Origin: Dichetophora obliterata
Lineage: Eukaryota > Arthropoda > Insecta > Diptera > Sciomyzidae
DNA: 64,000 nucleotides
Direction: 5' to 3'
NCBI GenBank assembly: GCA_963920525.1
Contig: OY986435.1
Coordinates: 265,255,299-265,319,298 of the forward strand
Shown: one piece after another, positions 23,583 to 35,210 of the stretch
Numbering within the stretch: position 1 is the stretch's first letter
How the letters are laid out: each line of letters begins with the position of its first letter
Program-made: the position numbers and the translations under genes
The notes under the pieces: generated by a model
What the model was told of the DNA's origin: nothing
Database searches by the model: none
The model's input: only the letters and a program-made list of their open reading frames with translations

Positions 23583-24243
23583 CACGTACACTATCAATCC
23601 AGGGTTTTACAACAGTTTCTAAAACCTCGTTGTAGGCGGCAGCATTCACCCGAAGCCCCTGGCGGAAGAAGTGGGGTGGCATAACATATCCTTTATTGCT
23701 CACAACTCCTAAAACCAAGACCGTTGCTGGAAACTTCGTATGCATGACACGGGGAACCTCTGTAGGATCTGAGCATAACCACCTGTCATTTTTCCGATTG
23801 ATTTTTTGGTCCTGGTCAAAATTTTTTTCGTCAGAAAAAACCACAACATGTTTGGAACTTCGGAATGCTTAAGCTTGTTCAAGAGTATTTTCCGATATAA
23901 ACTGTCCTCTGCGAATAACGTAGGACTTTTAGCGAAGATCTTCGTGTGCAACTCGACGGATTAGGCCCTCAGAGACATCCAGGTCTCTTGCAATGGCTCT
24001 CATTGGTTTTGAAGGGCTTTCGTCGATGATCTCCTTCACTTGTTGGACAAATTGTGTATTCCTTGTAATGTCCGAATGTTCCTTATGTTTTTTGCGTTTT
24101 GCAACAGTTTCAACATAGCCAGTAGACTCTTCCAATTCACGACGAACTTTATGTACGAAAGATCGGGCGCAATTAAAAAAATTGGATATCTCTAAATCGG
24201 TGTGTTTCGCGCTTATAGCGACAATGACTGCATGTCTTTTCAT
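23583..24243 (-). pseudogene. Mariner-like transposase, 3'-truncated and frameshifted
   Basis: The N-terminal frame starts MKRHAVIVAISAKHTDLEIS and has SKPMRAIARDLDVSEGLIRR, a helix-turn-helix pair. A second frame has SLYRKILLNKLKHSEVPN. A third has VFSDEKNFDQDQKINRKNDR (first catalytic Asp), PRVMHTKFPATVLVLGVVSN, VMPPHFFRQGLRVNAAAY and VVKPWIDSV. The shifts fall near 23935 and 23845. Homology stops at about 23583, where the dispersed repeat begins, before the second and third catalytic acids. No terminal repeat was found. It belongs to the mariner-like group with VMPPHFF; exact clade not assigned. Confidence 0.85.
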
Positions 24244-24309
24244 TTCTTGACTATACCATAGATATAGATATCTGACACGGGTAATTTTTTTACACAACCT
24301 CTCCCTCAA

Positions 24310-27300
24310 TAATTTTAAAAAGACATATAAATCTTCTATTTTGTGTCAATGAAGGATTTCACGTATAGTTTCTAAAAGGAATTATTTTAATTTTTTATTA
24401 AGGTCTGCAAAATTTTAATTAGCACATGAAAAATTGTGTGTTAGTATTATAGTTTTTAGAACAGTGTATATGTTTATAATATTTGTGTATATGTTTTTCA
24501 AAAATGCAATTCGAGATAGCCAAGTCGGATTACGAATTCTCAAAGACGAAGTCTTCAAAGCCGTCTTGAAAACCAAGCACGCATACTCAGAGCGCACGCT
24601 GACACTCTGCAAGACAAGTCATTATACTGTCAGCAAAAAACCTTGAATGCTCTCTCATAAAAAATTTTTTTTAACGCTAAGAGATCAATGCAGACGATCT
24701 GCATGACTCGTATGCATATTTTCAGCAAGCATCTCAGATGTGCTCTCATCAATAAATTGTTTTTGTAATGCTCAGAAGTGAATGCGAACGCTCTGCAAGA
24801 CTTGTACGCATATTTTCATCATATGTCCATTATTCAAATTGTATTTGTAATTTGGAATCATTAAGACGATTGACACTCAGTTGTGATTTAAATTACGAGT
24901 TTGAAGCACATGCGTATTTCATTTCGATTTGAATTTTCGATATAATTTGTATAGTATATTGTGGTTTCTGTAATTTGTGGAATTTTGTGTAAAAATATTA
25001 AAAAATGATAAAAAAGGAAATTTCTTCAATCCGAAAGGAAATAAAAAAAAAAAAGGAAAATATTTTCACGTATTTTGAATCAGTGCTCAGTTATTGTTGA
25101 TCGGCGGGTATTAGTAGAATCCAGTGAAAATGAAAAAGAAAGTGTAGATAATGATAATTTTGACCATAGCATTTCCCAACCAAAAGCTTTGTCAACAAAT
25201 TAAAAACTGTGTAGTTTATTAAAAAAAAATAGAATTAGTAGGTACTGTGGAGACGATATTTTAAGCTTTTTAAGGTCAGAAGGCCTAAATGTGCCACAAT
25301 GCAGTGAAACCATATAAAAACTTAAAGGTATTAAATATTATTTTAAACTGTAATTATGATGAAATAAAAGAAACAACTCTTTAAAAGAGTATACACCTTT
25401 CGTCGATGCGCTTTTTGTTAAAATTTTTTTATGAAATGATGACTTGTCCTTTCTTTCAATTTATTTTTTTAATTTTTCAGACGCTACTTCTATCGTTAGT
25501 TTAATAACTCATCAAGAAAATATAGCTGAGTTTAGAAAAGTCCTTTGACTAGCAAAAAATAAGCTACATAAGCAGGACTTTAGATTAAAAAATGCTGTAT
25601 ATAAATAACTAGTTGAAGAGTTTTTATTATTATTCTTACTTTTTTTAACTGAATTTTTATATTATTTTTATTTTTGTATAATATTGTTTTTTATTATTAT
25701 TTCTTTATTAATAAAATAAATTACAAAAAATTACAAACCTCCTGTCTATTTTCATATGATGTGCAACCTCTCTCTTTCTTACACTCTTTGAGTGTAAAAA
25801 AGTAAATATCTACCACTGAGAGCGCATGGTTTTCATTATAAACGTGCATCGGGGTTGATATTTCGGTACAATTGTACTTTTTTGGTACAATTTTATATTT
25901 TTCCTACTTTCCTTCTACCAAAGCATTTTCGGTACATTTTATTTTACTCTATAATAAACACAGACTTTAGAACTCTAAGTAAGCAAACGATTTAAAAGAA
26001 TTAAAAAATTTATCTAGTTCTGGATTTTGGTACTCTGTAAAATACAAAAAAAAATTATTAAGGAATTATTTTCAATTTTTCATTCGACAGCATATATTAA
26101 AAGAATATTTTATTTTCAAGGTTTATTAAAAACCAATTACAGAAACAGACTGCAGATTGCAACAATTTATTTGATTTTATTTAAGCACAGTATTTATTAA
26201 TATCTAGTGAACAAAATGCCACAGTATTGATATCAGAAATAATATATCAAATGAAAAAAAATTTTGAAATTTAATTGATTTTCCCATTTATTTATTTCGT
26301 TACATTAACATAGAGAGGTCCTGATTAGCAATTAAAAAAAAATTTTGTCTGGATTGTGTCAGATTTCGGGATGATGGGTGGTTGACCTAAAAGCATCTCC
26401 GAAGAACCTGATTTAAGAAAATTTTAGTGGCGTTTCTATATTAAGGTAGCGAAAGAAATTTAAACTTTATGTTTACATGATTTTTTTATAAGATTTTATT
26501 GATCTCATTTTGTGAATATTTAAAGACCACCTTTGTTAATTTTTCTGATTATAAAAACTTTGTGATTAATTAAAAAAAAAAAGACCTTTGTAATTTTTTT
26601 TATAAGGTTTATGAACTGAAAGTAAACACATTCACTTTAATTTAAATAAAAACTAGCAAGGAATTATCTTCAACTGGGTCGAAGTTTATATACCCCCTTG
26701 AGATTACTATTGTGGTGTTACATTTTTGTGGAATTCATTAAAGTTATGCTACTTTAATGACGTCACTTTGTATGGGAGATTGGTCGAGTTTTTATCAATT
26801 TTGCCAAATTTCAAACTCAAAGTGAATTTTAATATCCTTAGCATATGTTTATAATTTTAATTTTTTAAATTAACCGTTTTCATATCTTTACTTTGCTTAG
26901 GAGGTCGGCGTGGTTTTCATACTATTTTGAGAAATTTAGCATATATAGTGCACATTTGAGTCCAAAGCTTATGTGCAAAATTTCAAGTCATTACATTAGT
27001 TTTTGTGGCATTTTCAGGGATTTTACCATTTTGTTAGTCACTTTGTGTTTTTTTTCGATTTAAAAAATTTCCATCATATTTTGATTTTTTGCGGCCAAGG
27101 TCGATGGGCAAATTTTTAATCATGACATTAATTTTTGTTGTCTTTTTTACATATTTTAAAGATTTAATAAAGTAACGTTGTATGGAAAGTAGGTGTTGTT
27201 TTTATCTGGTTTTAACAAATTTTAAATATATAGTGAATATTTTACTTTAAAGCTTATGTGCACAATGCCAAGTTACTGCAAACAGTTTTGTGGCGTTTTT

Positions 27301-27495
27301 AAAAATTTTATTGTTTGATAAAGAAGACGTGGTTTTTCATCCAATTTTGCTCGTTCTCGAATTTGATCTTTGTTTTTTAAATATAAGCACATATGCCAAA
27401 TTTCAATACGATAGCTTTAAAATTGCGGCTGTAATCGTGTCGACAGACTGACCTAGCAAAATCGGCTCAGGAGGTGATGCTGATCAAGAATATAT
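24310..27495. other. AT-rich DNA with minor repeats, no gene seen
   Basis: 24520-24830 has repeats of CTCTGCAAGAC and CGTATGCATATTTTCA. 26650-26850 (TGTGGAATTCATTAAAGTTATG, then ATGACGTCACTTTGTATGGG) matches 63480-63580 and is a dispersed repeat. The remainder shows no reading frame or paired ends that I trust. Confidence 0.5.
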
Positions 27496-27498
27496 ATA

Positions 27499-27809
27499 TT
27501 AGGGCGGGTCAAATTCTGGCTCAGCGAAATTCGTAAAATACATGTAATTTCAAGACTTTTTCTCCACTACAGCATATACAAATTCTGAAAAAAAGCTGTG
27601 CGGACTTTCGTAAATAGATTCATACACATACATTCATACATTCATATTTTATAATTGAGAACAAAATCTATTTACGAAAGTCCGCACAGCTTTTTTTCAG
27701 AATTTGTATATGCTGTAGTGGAGAAAAAGTCTTGAAATTACATGTATTTTACGAATTTCGCTGAGCCAGACCTCCAAAAAATTCGTCCATACAAATTGAC
27801 CCGCCCTAA
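27499..27809. mobile_element. Hairpin MITE with near-identical arms, ~311 bp
   Basis: The ends are TTAGGGCGGGTCAA and its inverse, in a TATATATA context (TA duplication plausible). The arms 27516-27620 and 27666-27770 are inverse copies without a difference that I can find over about 105 bp, around a ~45-bp loop. The right arm has about 28 extra bases near its end (27771-27795), absent from the left. No coding capacity. A transcript across it would fold into a long double-stranded stem. Confidence 0.85.
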
Positions 27810-27829
27810 TATATATACTTTTCTATTCC

Positions 27830-28819
27830 TGCCACGCCTCTTTATCAGCGTTACAAGCGGAGTGAAAAAGTTAACGCAGTATGCATGGAGTTATTCCATA
27901 CTTTTTTTTTTCATTTAGTACAATTTTTTCTAAATTTGTATACCAAAATGATAAAGTCATTTAACAACCCTGACATGCATCCGCTTAGCAAGACGTGGCT
28001 TGACGCCGTCGTTGAAGACATGTCAATAAAATGTCTTGCAAGCCAAAGTCGAATTTTGTATGAAATGTCTTCGAAGACTGCCATAGAAATGGATCGATCC
28101 GTCTTGCGAGAAACTGACATGTCTCGAAGACGTCTTTGAAAACGGATCGATCCTTTGAATTCCTGCTGGGAAGGTAATAAGCTTCAAATACAAATACTCT
28201 TTCTGGCACAGAAAGTTTTTATCTGCTGACAAAATTAATTAAAATTTTTTTAATAGGATGAATTTGTAAAAAAACTCTACTCGCAGCTTTGAATAATTAC
28301 AATTCACTTTCATCGGCCACCAAACAAAACCATGAGTCATTCGAAGCTTGAAAGACTCGCATGCGATGTGCAGTATATTTAGCATAGGATGAAATTTGTA
28401 GCCGGCTGTTTGCTTGTGTGTGTATTGTTTACAAAAAAAAAACTGCATTTAAATAATTACTGGTTGCACTTTTGTGTTTGAGACATGCTGCTCGCCGCAA
28501 ATTAATTAAACAAATTAAAACTAAAACAACTACGAAAATTGAATGCAGGCTCAGAGTGGCAACACATTTAACGTCGTACTTCTGCAATTTAAAGATACTT
28601 TAGTTATTTTAATGACCAATTCTTGCACTCATTTGTCTATGTTTAAATTGGCATTTTTAACTAATTGCACTGAGCTTAATTAAAATATGAACTTCGGCAA
28701 ATAAATAGACATTTTATTATTTTAGCTTAATGGCAAAATGGCGTTAAGTCAAGTAAGTTTATACATTCAAAATATAAACTCAAACTTATGAGTCAATCAA
28801 ATATAAATATGCGAGTATG
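27830..28819. other. Spacer with short palindromic repeats
   Basis: 27980-28160 repeats the words TGTCTTCGAAGAC, GTCTTGCAAG and GGATCGATCC (at 28090 and 28143), making several small nested palindromes. The rest is AT-rich with no gene. The last 8 bases (28812-28819) are the left target duplication of the 11.4-kb hAT. Confidence 0.5.
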
Positions 28820-29024
28820 CAGGCCCGTAGAGAGCTAAGTTCGGGCGCGGGGGGCTACAACATACGGGCTCCCTAAACATTTTTTTAAACAGAAAAAAAA
28901 ATGCAACTAGAAAGGTATACAAATTATTATTTAGTTCTTAGTTATTATTTACAGTTCATAGTGATGCTTATGCACCATGACAATTTAAAGATATCCTATT
29001 GTCTATGTTGTTTGTATTACTATG

Positions 29025-30118
29025 TCCGTAAAGAACGATCAACCACTACAAACCTCACAGTAATGGTATCTGATGTTCTTAACAATATGGAAAAAAGTCA
29101 TCAGATAGATGCTATATATACCGATTTTAGTAAAGCATTTGATCGAGTTGATCTCGTTATCTTAACTAAAAAAAAAAAAAATCCGGTATATCAGGTTCTT
29201 TGTTGAAATGGCTTATATCCTATAAGATAAGGGTACTCTATCTAATAAGATTATTGTCTCATCAGGCGTACCTCAAGGAAGTCACCTTGGTCCACTCCTC
29301 TTTAACATATTTATTGCAGATATATCTGAAGTTTTGTATGATATCCCACACCTCTTATACGCAGACGACTTAAAAATTTATTATGTCATTAAATCTGATG
29401 TGGATACAGCTTTCTTACAGAATAAACTTGTATCTCTGGAAAATTGGTGTAATAAAAATAAGCTTTCTCGAAATGAAAATAAATGCTTTGTTATAAGTTA
29501 TTCCCGTAAAAAAGAAATGCTTTACAGTAGTTTTGAGCTAAATAGGGTTGAACTAAAAAGGATCAATCACATTGCAGATCTTGGGGTTATCCTAGATTTT
29601 AGGCTGCGCTTTAGTCTTCACCTCGATCACATTACATTCAGGGCAAACAAGCTTCTTGGATACATTAAAAGACGTGCAAATGAATTCAAGATCATCTGGG
29701 TAACTAAAACCCTAAATTGCACACTATTGCGTACAATTCTTGAATATTGTTGCACAGTATGGAGCCCAAGTTTTGAAGTGCATAGTGATAGAATAGAATC
29801 TATCCAAAAACAATTCTTACTTTTTGCCTTGAGAGATACGTACAACCCTCGGGACTATAGAAACCTGCCACCATATGTTCCCAGACTGAAAGCCATTAAC
29901 TTAATGCCGTTGTCAACAAGAAGATCGCTACTCTGTTTATGTTTTATATATGATGTCATTGCCCGAAACATTGACAGCGAATGTATTTCGAACAAAGTAA
30001 CAATTAATGACCCAATAAGGAGAACTAGGCATACAAGATTTCTGAGTGAATCACAGCACCACACCATGTACGCTTTCAACGAACCAATTAACAGATGTTG
30101 TATGATATTTAATACTAT
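29025..30118 (+). pseudogene. LINE reverse transcriptase fragment, 5'-truncated
   Basis: Begins inside the RT at RSTTTNLTVMVSD, then VDAIYTDFSKAFDRVD (read QIDAIYTDFSKAFDRVD; fingers/palm Asp). A shift follows in an A-run near 29170. It resumes in frame with SSGVPQGSHLGPLLFNIF, HLLYADDLKIY (the YADD catalytic box near 29350), NKLSRNENKC, DLGVILDFRLRF, and thumb sequence to NEPINRCCMIFN. These blocks fit the Jockey/CR1-like non-LTR group common in insects. No endonuclease, gag or start codon is present. The frame does not stop at the end but runs straight into a second, different LINE at about 30119. Confidence 0.85.
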
Positions 30119-31541
30119 CAGCATGTCCACGAAAGTTAAATATCTAGGGGTAACCCTTGATAGCAAACTGAACTGGAACGAGCATGTAGAAGATAGGATT
30201 CAAAGAGCCAAGAGGGTTCTGTTCCAGTGCAGACGCGTTTGTGGTATCAAATGGGGGCTAAACCCAGAGGCTATGAAATGGGTTTACACTATGATGGTTA
30301 GACCTGTCATCACGTATGCTTCGGTGATTTGGTGGACAAAAGTCAGCTAGAAAACCATTAAGAAGAGACTGGACAGAGTCCAACGGCTGGCGTGTGTTGG
30401 AATAACAGGTGCAATACGCACCACTCCAACAAGTGCAATGGAGGTTCTGTTAGGTATGCTGCCGTTGGATTTAGAAATAAAGAAAACAGTGGCGCTGTCA
30501 GCCCTCAGGATGTTGCGAAATGCTACGTGGCATGGGGCAACGGCCCTGCATGGTCATATTCGCATCCTTGATTTTGTACAGAGAGATGTCTATGGACGGA
30601 AGGCAGAGAGTAAAAATAACAGAAAAATGTTATAAAACTCTTATAACGGATGGAGCCGTTTGTGGAGAAATCGCTGGTAGCGATATCAGTATATTCACAG
30701 ACGGCTCTCTGATGAATGGCCGGGCCGGGGCAGGCGTGTACTCAAAAGAGTTAAGCCTATCCTGTGTACTGAGGTTGGGGAGGATTGTGTCTGTATACCA
30801 GGCAGAAATGCTTGGCGTAGTGCATGCGCTGGACCACCTGATACATGGCCGGATCAGTGGCAAGAAAATTGTCATCGCTCTCGACAATCAGTCTGTGATT
30901 AGGTGTATGCAACGGACAGACATCACTTCCAGGTTGGCCGTAGAATGTCTTAAAAAACTCAATAGGTGCGCCCAGACGAATGAGCTCACACTTATGTGGG
31001 TGAGAGGACACTCTGGCATAGAACAGAATGAAGAAGCTGATTCTTTAGCAAGAGCAGGATCAGCAGAAGAATTCTGTGGACCAGAACCACGTATCGCCAT
31101 AGGCGACAATATGGTGGCAGGCCTTATTAAACAATGGACGGACTCGGAACACAGTAAAAGGTGGGAAGAAGCTGTTAATTGCAGGCAATCAAAGACGGCC
31201 GTGAAGTGGTCTCGTAGTGAGGCAGCAAAAGTTATCCGATACAATCGAAGGACTTTAAGCTGGCTTACTGCACTGGTCACAGGACACGGTCCCTTCATGT
31301 ACCATCTCGGGAAGATGACTTTGACCGAGGACGATGCGTGTAGGTTATGCCTAGAGGAGCCGAAAACAGCAGCACACATTCTGTGCCAGTGTCCGGCGCT
31401 GGCAAGCATAAGATTGACCACTCTGGGACGCCCATTTATTGGCGAAGCCGAGATTGGTCAACTAACCTATAAGGATATGCTTGAGGTGACAAAGGATGCT
31501 TACACAAGGAGCATGCTCACGTACGAGTACTCCGAGCAGTA
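30119..31541 (+). pseudogene. LINE fragment: RT tail plus RNase H and zinc-knuckle C-terminus
   Basis: Starts TKVKYLGVTLDSKLNWNEHV, an RT thumb motif that duplicates one already passed in the upstream LINE, so it is a separate element. A TAG at 30348 and a shift between 30520 and 30635 break the frame. Then comes an RNase H domain with its acidic residues: IFTDGSLMN, YQAEMLGVVHAL, IALDNQSVI and WVRGHSGIEQNEEAD. A terminal CRLCLEEPKTAAHILCQCPAL follows, a Cys/His segment. RT followed by RNase H is the arrangement of the I/LOA/R1-like clades. The stretch is clearly more GC-rich than its neighbours. A 3' UTR continues to about 31850 and ends in TAAATAAATAAA-type repeats. Confidence 0.88.
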
Positions 31542-32433
31542 GTACCCTTTGTCCAATGGGGGCCGAAAAGGGACCCACTGTGGTCTGCTTCGGCAAATCC
31601 CCAACTTATTATATAATACTATCAGCGAGCACTACCTACCACCTATACATAATCAAGCGTACCCTATCCAATCACCTCTTTCCACCCTAAGCATCTATCC
31701 TTATCACCAATCGCCATCCATGCCTCTTTAAATGTTCCCTATTAATTATAAGATAGCACAGTAGTCTTTGTACACCAAAACAACGAAAGGGGTGAGGAAT
31801 AAAAATAAATAAATAAAAAAACAACCTGTTAGAATAAGTATATTGTCTTGCTTGGCCAAATAAATAAATAAATATTAAATGTCTCTACTTTACGACAACT
31901 TTTTGTGTGACATTCCGAATAAATAAAATCTGCTGATGATTTGCATTTTATTATGCAAATTTTTTTATTATTTTTTAAAATTATTTTTATTCATTGTAAA
32001 CTTCTGAATTTTTAGAGCTCTAAAAACTATTGATTTTTGCTCAAATTTAAAGCGTTTATGTTTTTAGTGAAATTGGCGAATAAAATTTGAAAGTATAAGT
32101 GTCAATTCGGCACATAAACATCCTTTAAGGGGAATTTTAGTTGTATTTACATCTATTGCAGTTTTTTTTTTTTGTCAACAATAAGCTACCCTTGGCTTTT
32201 ACTCTGAAGAGAATTTAAACATAAATAAAAACGATTTCAGGATTCATTTTTACAAATAGTGTCAAACAAACTCTAACATTGATTGAAGATAAATTATCAT
32301 CATTAACAAATTTTACTGATTATATACATAAATATTTTCATTAATTTCAAAGGAATTTCAGCCACATTTTTAAAATCAGAATTATTCAAGGATTTTTTAA
32401 AAACTTAATAACATTCAGAATATTATTGGACAT
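31542..32433. other. LINE 3' UTR and AT-rich spacer
   Basis: To about 31820 this is the 3' UTR of the RNase H-type LINE with an AATAAA-rich end. A second AAATAAATAAATA-ended segment (31826-31876) could be the tail of the upstream LINE. The remainder is AT-rich without features. Confidence 0.5.
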
Positions 32434-33394
32434 TAGACCGGATCGCTTTTGTATGGAGGAAAAAATAATCAGGCGTTCGGGGTCTCAAAAGTTAGAGGAA
32501 CTCTTAAAAATGATTTCTGCATAGTTTTTTTTTCAAATCGGAGAAAATTTATCGGAACGTTTTTGATTCTCCTGAAGGTCCTTTTCGTTAAAAAAAACAT
32601 GTTTTTTGATTGTAACTTTTTATTTTTCAAAGAACACATACCTACCCAAATGTACAAAAAATATAAGTTTCTTACTTATACCAACATTGAAGCAAAAATA
32701 AATTTTTTAACTCATGTTTTATTATACAGTGTTGCGCAAAAGAATAGCAACAAAATAAGTGCGCTGCAACAAAATCGTGTATCTTTTTTAATATTGGGGA
32801 CACACAAAAATGATTATAGGAATCAAAGCATATATTCATACATCATATATAAAACAAATCAAATTCAAATTTGGTTTTGTTTTTTTTATTAAATTTAAAA
32901 TTAATGTGACTACATTCAATTTGTCTGTGAGCAAAACAAAAGCAACAAAACTTGAAAAATGTAAAAAGAGAACACAAGTTCGAAGAATTATTGGTAAAAG
33001 TTCCGTTATTGTAAAGCACGTATTGTTTGTAAGTCATAAACATTTAAGTTTTGTTTTTTGTGCTAGTTGTAACATTGACTTTTCCATTTATAATGGCACG
33101 TTTTAAATACTGTGAAGCTCTTAAATTACAAATTATTTCCGAATATAAAAACGAAAATTCGCAAATATCTAACGTGAAACAGTTTGATATTAATCGGTCA
33201 ATAGTTTGCAGATTAATAAAGAAATATACCTTTACAAAAGACGTAACAACGGTACATTAAAGAGGGTGACCGCGGAAGACATCGCTGCGTGATGACAGGA
33301 ACATTTGTGGTGTGTTCAAACGATATGCATTTGCCACATCCAAAGAGGTTGTTCGGACACTTGATTTAGATATCCACCACAGCACTGTTTGAAG

Positions 33395-35210
33395 TAGGGA
33401 TGTGCAAGTCGAAGTCGAAATAAGTCGAAAGTCGACTTTTGCTTAATAATTTTCGACTTTTGGCAATCGACTTTCTGATATTGAAAAAAGTCGAAAGTCG
33501 ACTTTTACTTTCGACTTTTTTCATTTTATGTGTAATCTGAGAACTGTCTTCTCTAAACTAATAAACGAAATAGCTGTTTAACAACAAATATAGCTGCGTT
33601 GGCAACTCTTGATTCGATAAATGTAAAATAGTGGTCGGCAAAATTAAAAAAAAAGAGACTGTAAGTGGAAGTGTGACAAAGCATTTGCGTATCATCTGAT
33701 TACGTTTCACGCGTAACAAAATGTTTTAATGAAATTGTTTGAAAAGTAGGCGACAATTTTTATTAAAACTTATTACTTTTGAGCTTCAAATTTTGTTTTG
33801 AAAAAAAAAAAACCATTACAACAAACACATAGAATACTGGGTAACAATTGTTAGTTTGCCAGAATAGGGCTGTTAATACAAATTTATATTCACAATATTC
33901 ACACTACGCTCAAATGGATTAATTTTTTATTATAGAAAACAGAGGAATGTTCTGCTTTAAGTCAATTTGGCAAAAATTTAAAACGAGTGCTTGCAGTTGA
34001 AATCACAAAAAATTTACAATATTGAATTGGTAAAACCATACGCTTCTTTAACACTCCTAGATCCTAGGTTCAAAACGCACGCATTTCAAAATATCCGTGA
34101 GTGCTCTCAAGCAATCTTTTACCTTGGTAAGCAGCAGTACATAAATAATTACTGCAAATTTTACACCCCCCCCCCCCCTGTATTTAGGTGATATTGTGAA
34201 TGCCAAGATGAGACAAGCAAAAATTTCAAATGAAGAAGTTGTGATAGCCGCATCAATATCTAATAATCAAGAAAAGAATCCGATAATAGTGACATATTAT
34301 GTTTTTTGGATGAGGTGGTTGAAACAATCATAGACTCTACAACTGATGATATTGAAGGAACGCCTACTCAACTGCTCCTTTATCTGGCTCGCCCAGCTGT
34401 TGATCGAAAACTTAATAAAAATCTGCTTGTTGTCTGAAAATGCATGAAAACTGAATTTTTTTTTTGTTTGAGCCGTTGCAAACAATCTTTATCAATTGTT
34501 GCAACTCCGGTGCTATCCGAAAGGTTATTTTCTCATGCTGGTCTCATAGCGAACCAATTGCAAGCAGGCTTTCGCCAGAACATCTTAACATGTTGGTTTT
34601 TCTACGTTGAGTTGGTGAAGACATGTGGTTCCTTAAATTGTGCATTTAAAACGAGGAAAATGCTACTCTTGTAAAAGTTGGTTTATAACGCTTACGTTAA
34701 TTCGGCGTTTAGGGCTTGATATTCAGCCCAATTATGAATAATTTTTCCTGGGGAATCGGAAAAGAGAATTTTAATTTTTAAGATAGCAGGTTAGAGATAT
34801 AAATATTGACGCTTGATGAAGAAATTTGTATTAAAAATTACTAAAATGTTTTAAACTTTATCTTGAAAACTAACTCTACCTTTTTCGATTAACCGGAAAA
34901 AATTATTCATAAGAAGTCTGATTATCTATATAAGAACTAAAATTTCAATATATTGTTTTTTTTTTGTATTTTATGTATTTACTGAATGAAGTTCCATGTT
35001 TTTGTTTATTTTTTAACAATAAAACACATTTTTCATATTGAATCATTTGCTTCTTAACTGCCTACACAAGCGGTACAAAAATATTTTAAAAAAGTCGAAA
35101 AAAGTTGAAAAGTCGACTTTTAAAGGTTCAAAAAGTCGATTAGTCGACTTTTACATTTTTAACGGTTGAAAAAGTCAAAGTCGACTTTTGCTGGCAGTTG
35201 CACATCCCTA
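33395..35210 (+). mobile_element. hAT transposon with GTCGAC-rich subterminal arrays, 1816 bp
   Basis: Perfect 13-bp terminal repeats TAGGGATGTGCAA are flanked by the 8-bp duplication GTTTGAAG (33387-33394 and 35211-35218). Tc1 copy 1 shows the site with a single GTTTGAAG near 22140. Directly inside each end lie clusters of AAGTCGAC or GTCGACTTTT words in both orientations (33408-33525 and 35090-35195), as expected for transposase-binding subterminal repeats. A run of about 11 C sits at 34168-34178. Confidence 0.95.
33991..34640 (+). pseudogene. hAT transposase C-terminal relic
   Basis: One frame has YASLTLLDPRFKTHAFQNI (the LDPRFK block of BED/hAT proteins). A later frame has LSIVATPVLSERLFSHAGLI followed by AGFRQNILTC, which is the hAT dimerisation segment (usual form SVPSERLFSxAG...RxxLxxxxxxxL). 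The two lie in different frames with stops between them; the N-terminal BED finger and the first catalytic region are missing. The protein is non-functional. Confidence 0.85.

Larger units (their letters stand above)
21060..23590 (+). repeat. Dispersed repeat with tandem GGTTACTGT...ACCGCCCAC modules, split by a Tc1
   Basis: The left part (TATATATAAAAATGGATGTATG, then GACTCCAAAACCGCTGAACC) is cut at 21150 by the Tc1 and resumes at 22809. At 22860, 23270, 23401 and 23528 copies of GGTTACTGTNGGTAACTGTA start; the last three are spaced about 130 bp. Each is followed by a CACCCCCATTTTACCGCCCAC-like block and TTTCAGACGGTTTTGGTCG. No coding capacity. Confidence 0.7.

Noticed and set aside
27499..27809. 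microRNA precursor
   Set aside because: The stem is far longer and more perfect than a pre-miRNA and has transposon-like ends; MITE is the better reading.
32449..33106. Overlapping frames of 147 and 98 codons
   Set aside because: They run across the foldback arm and into the Tc1 terminal repeat, so they are products of non-coding repeat sequence.
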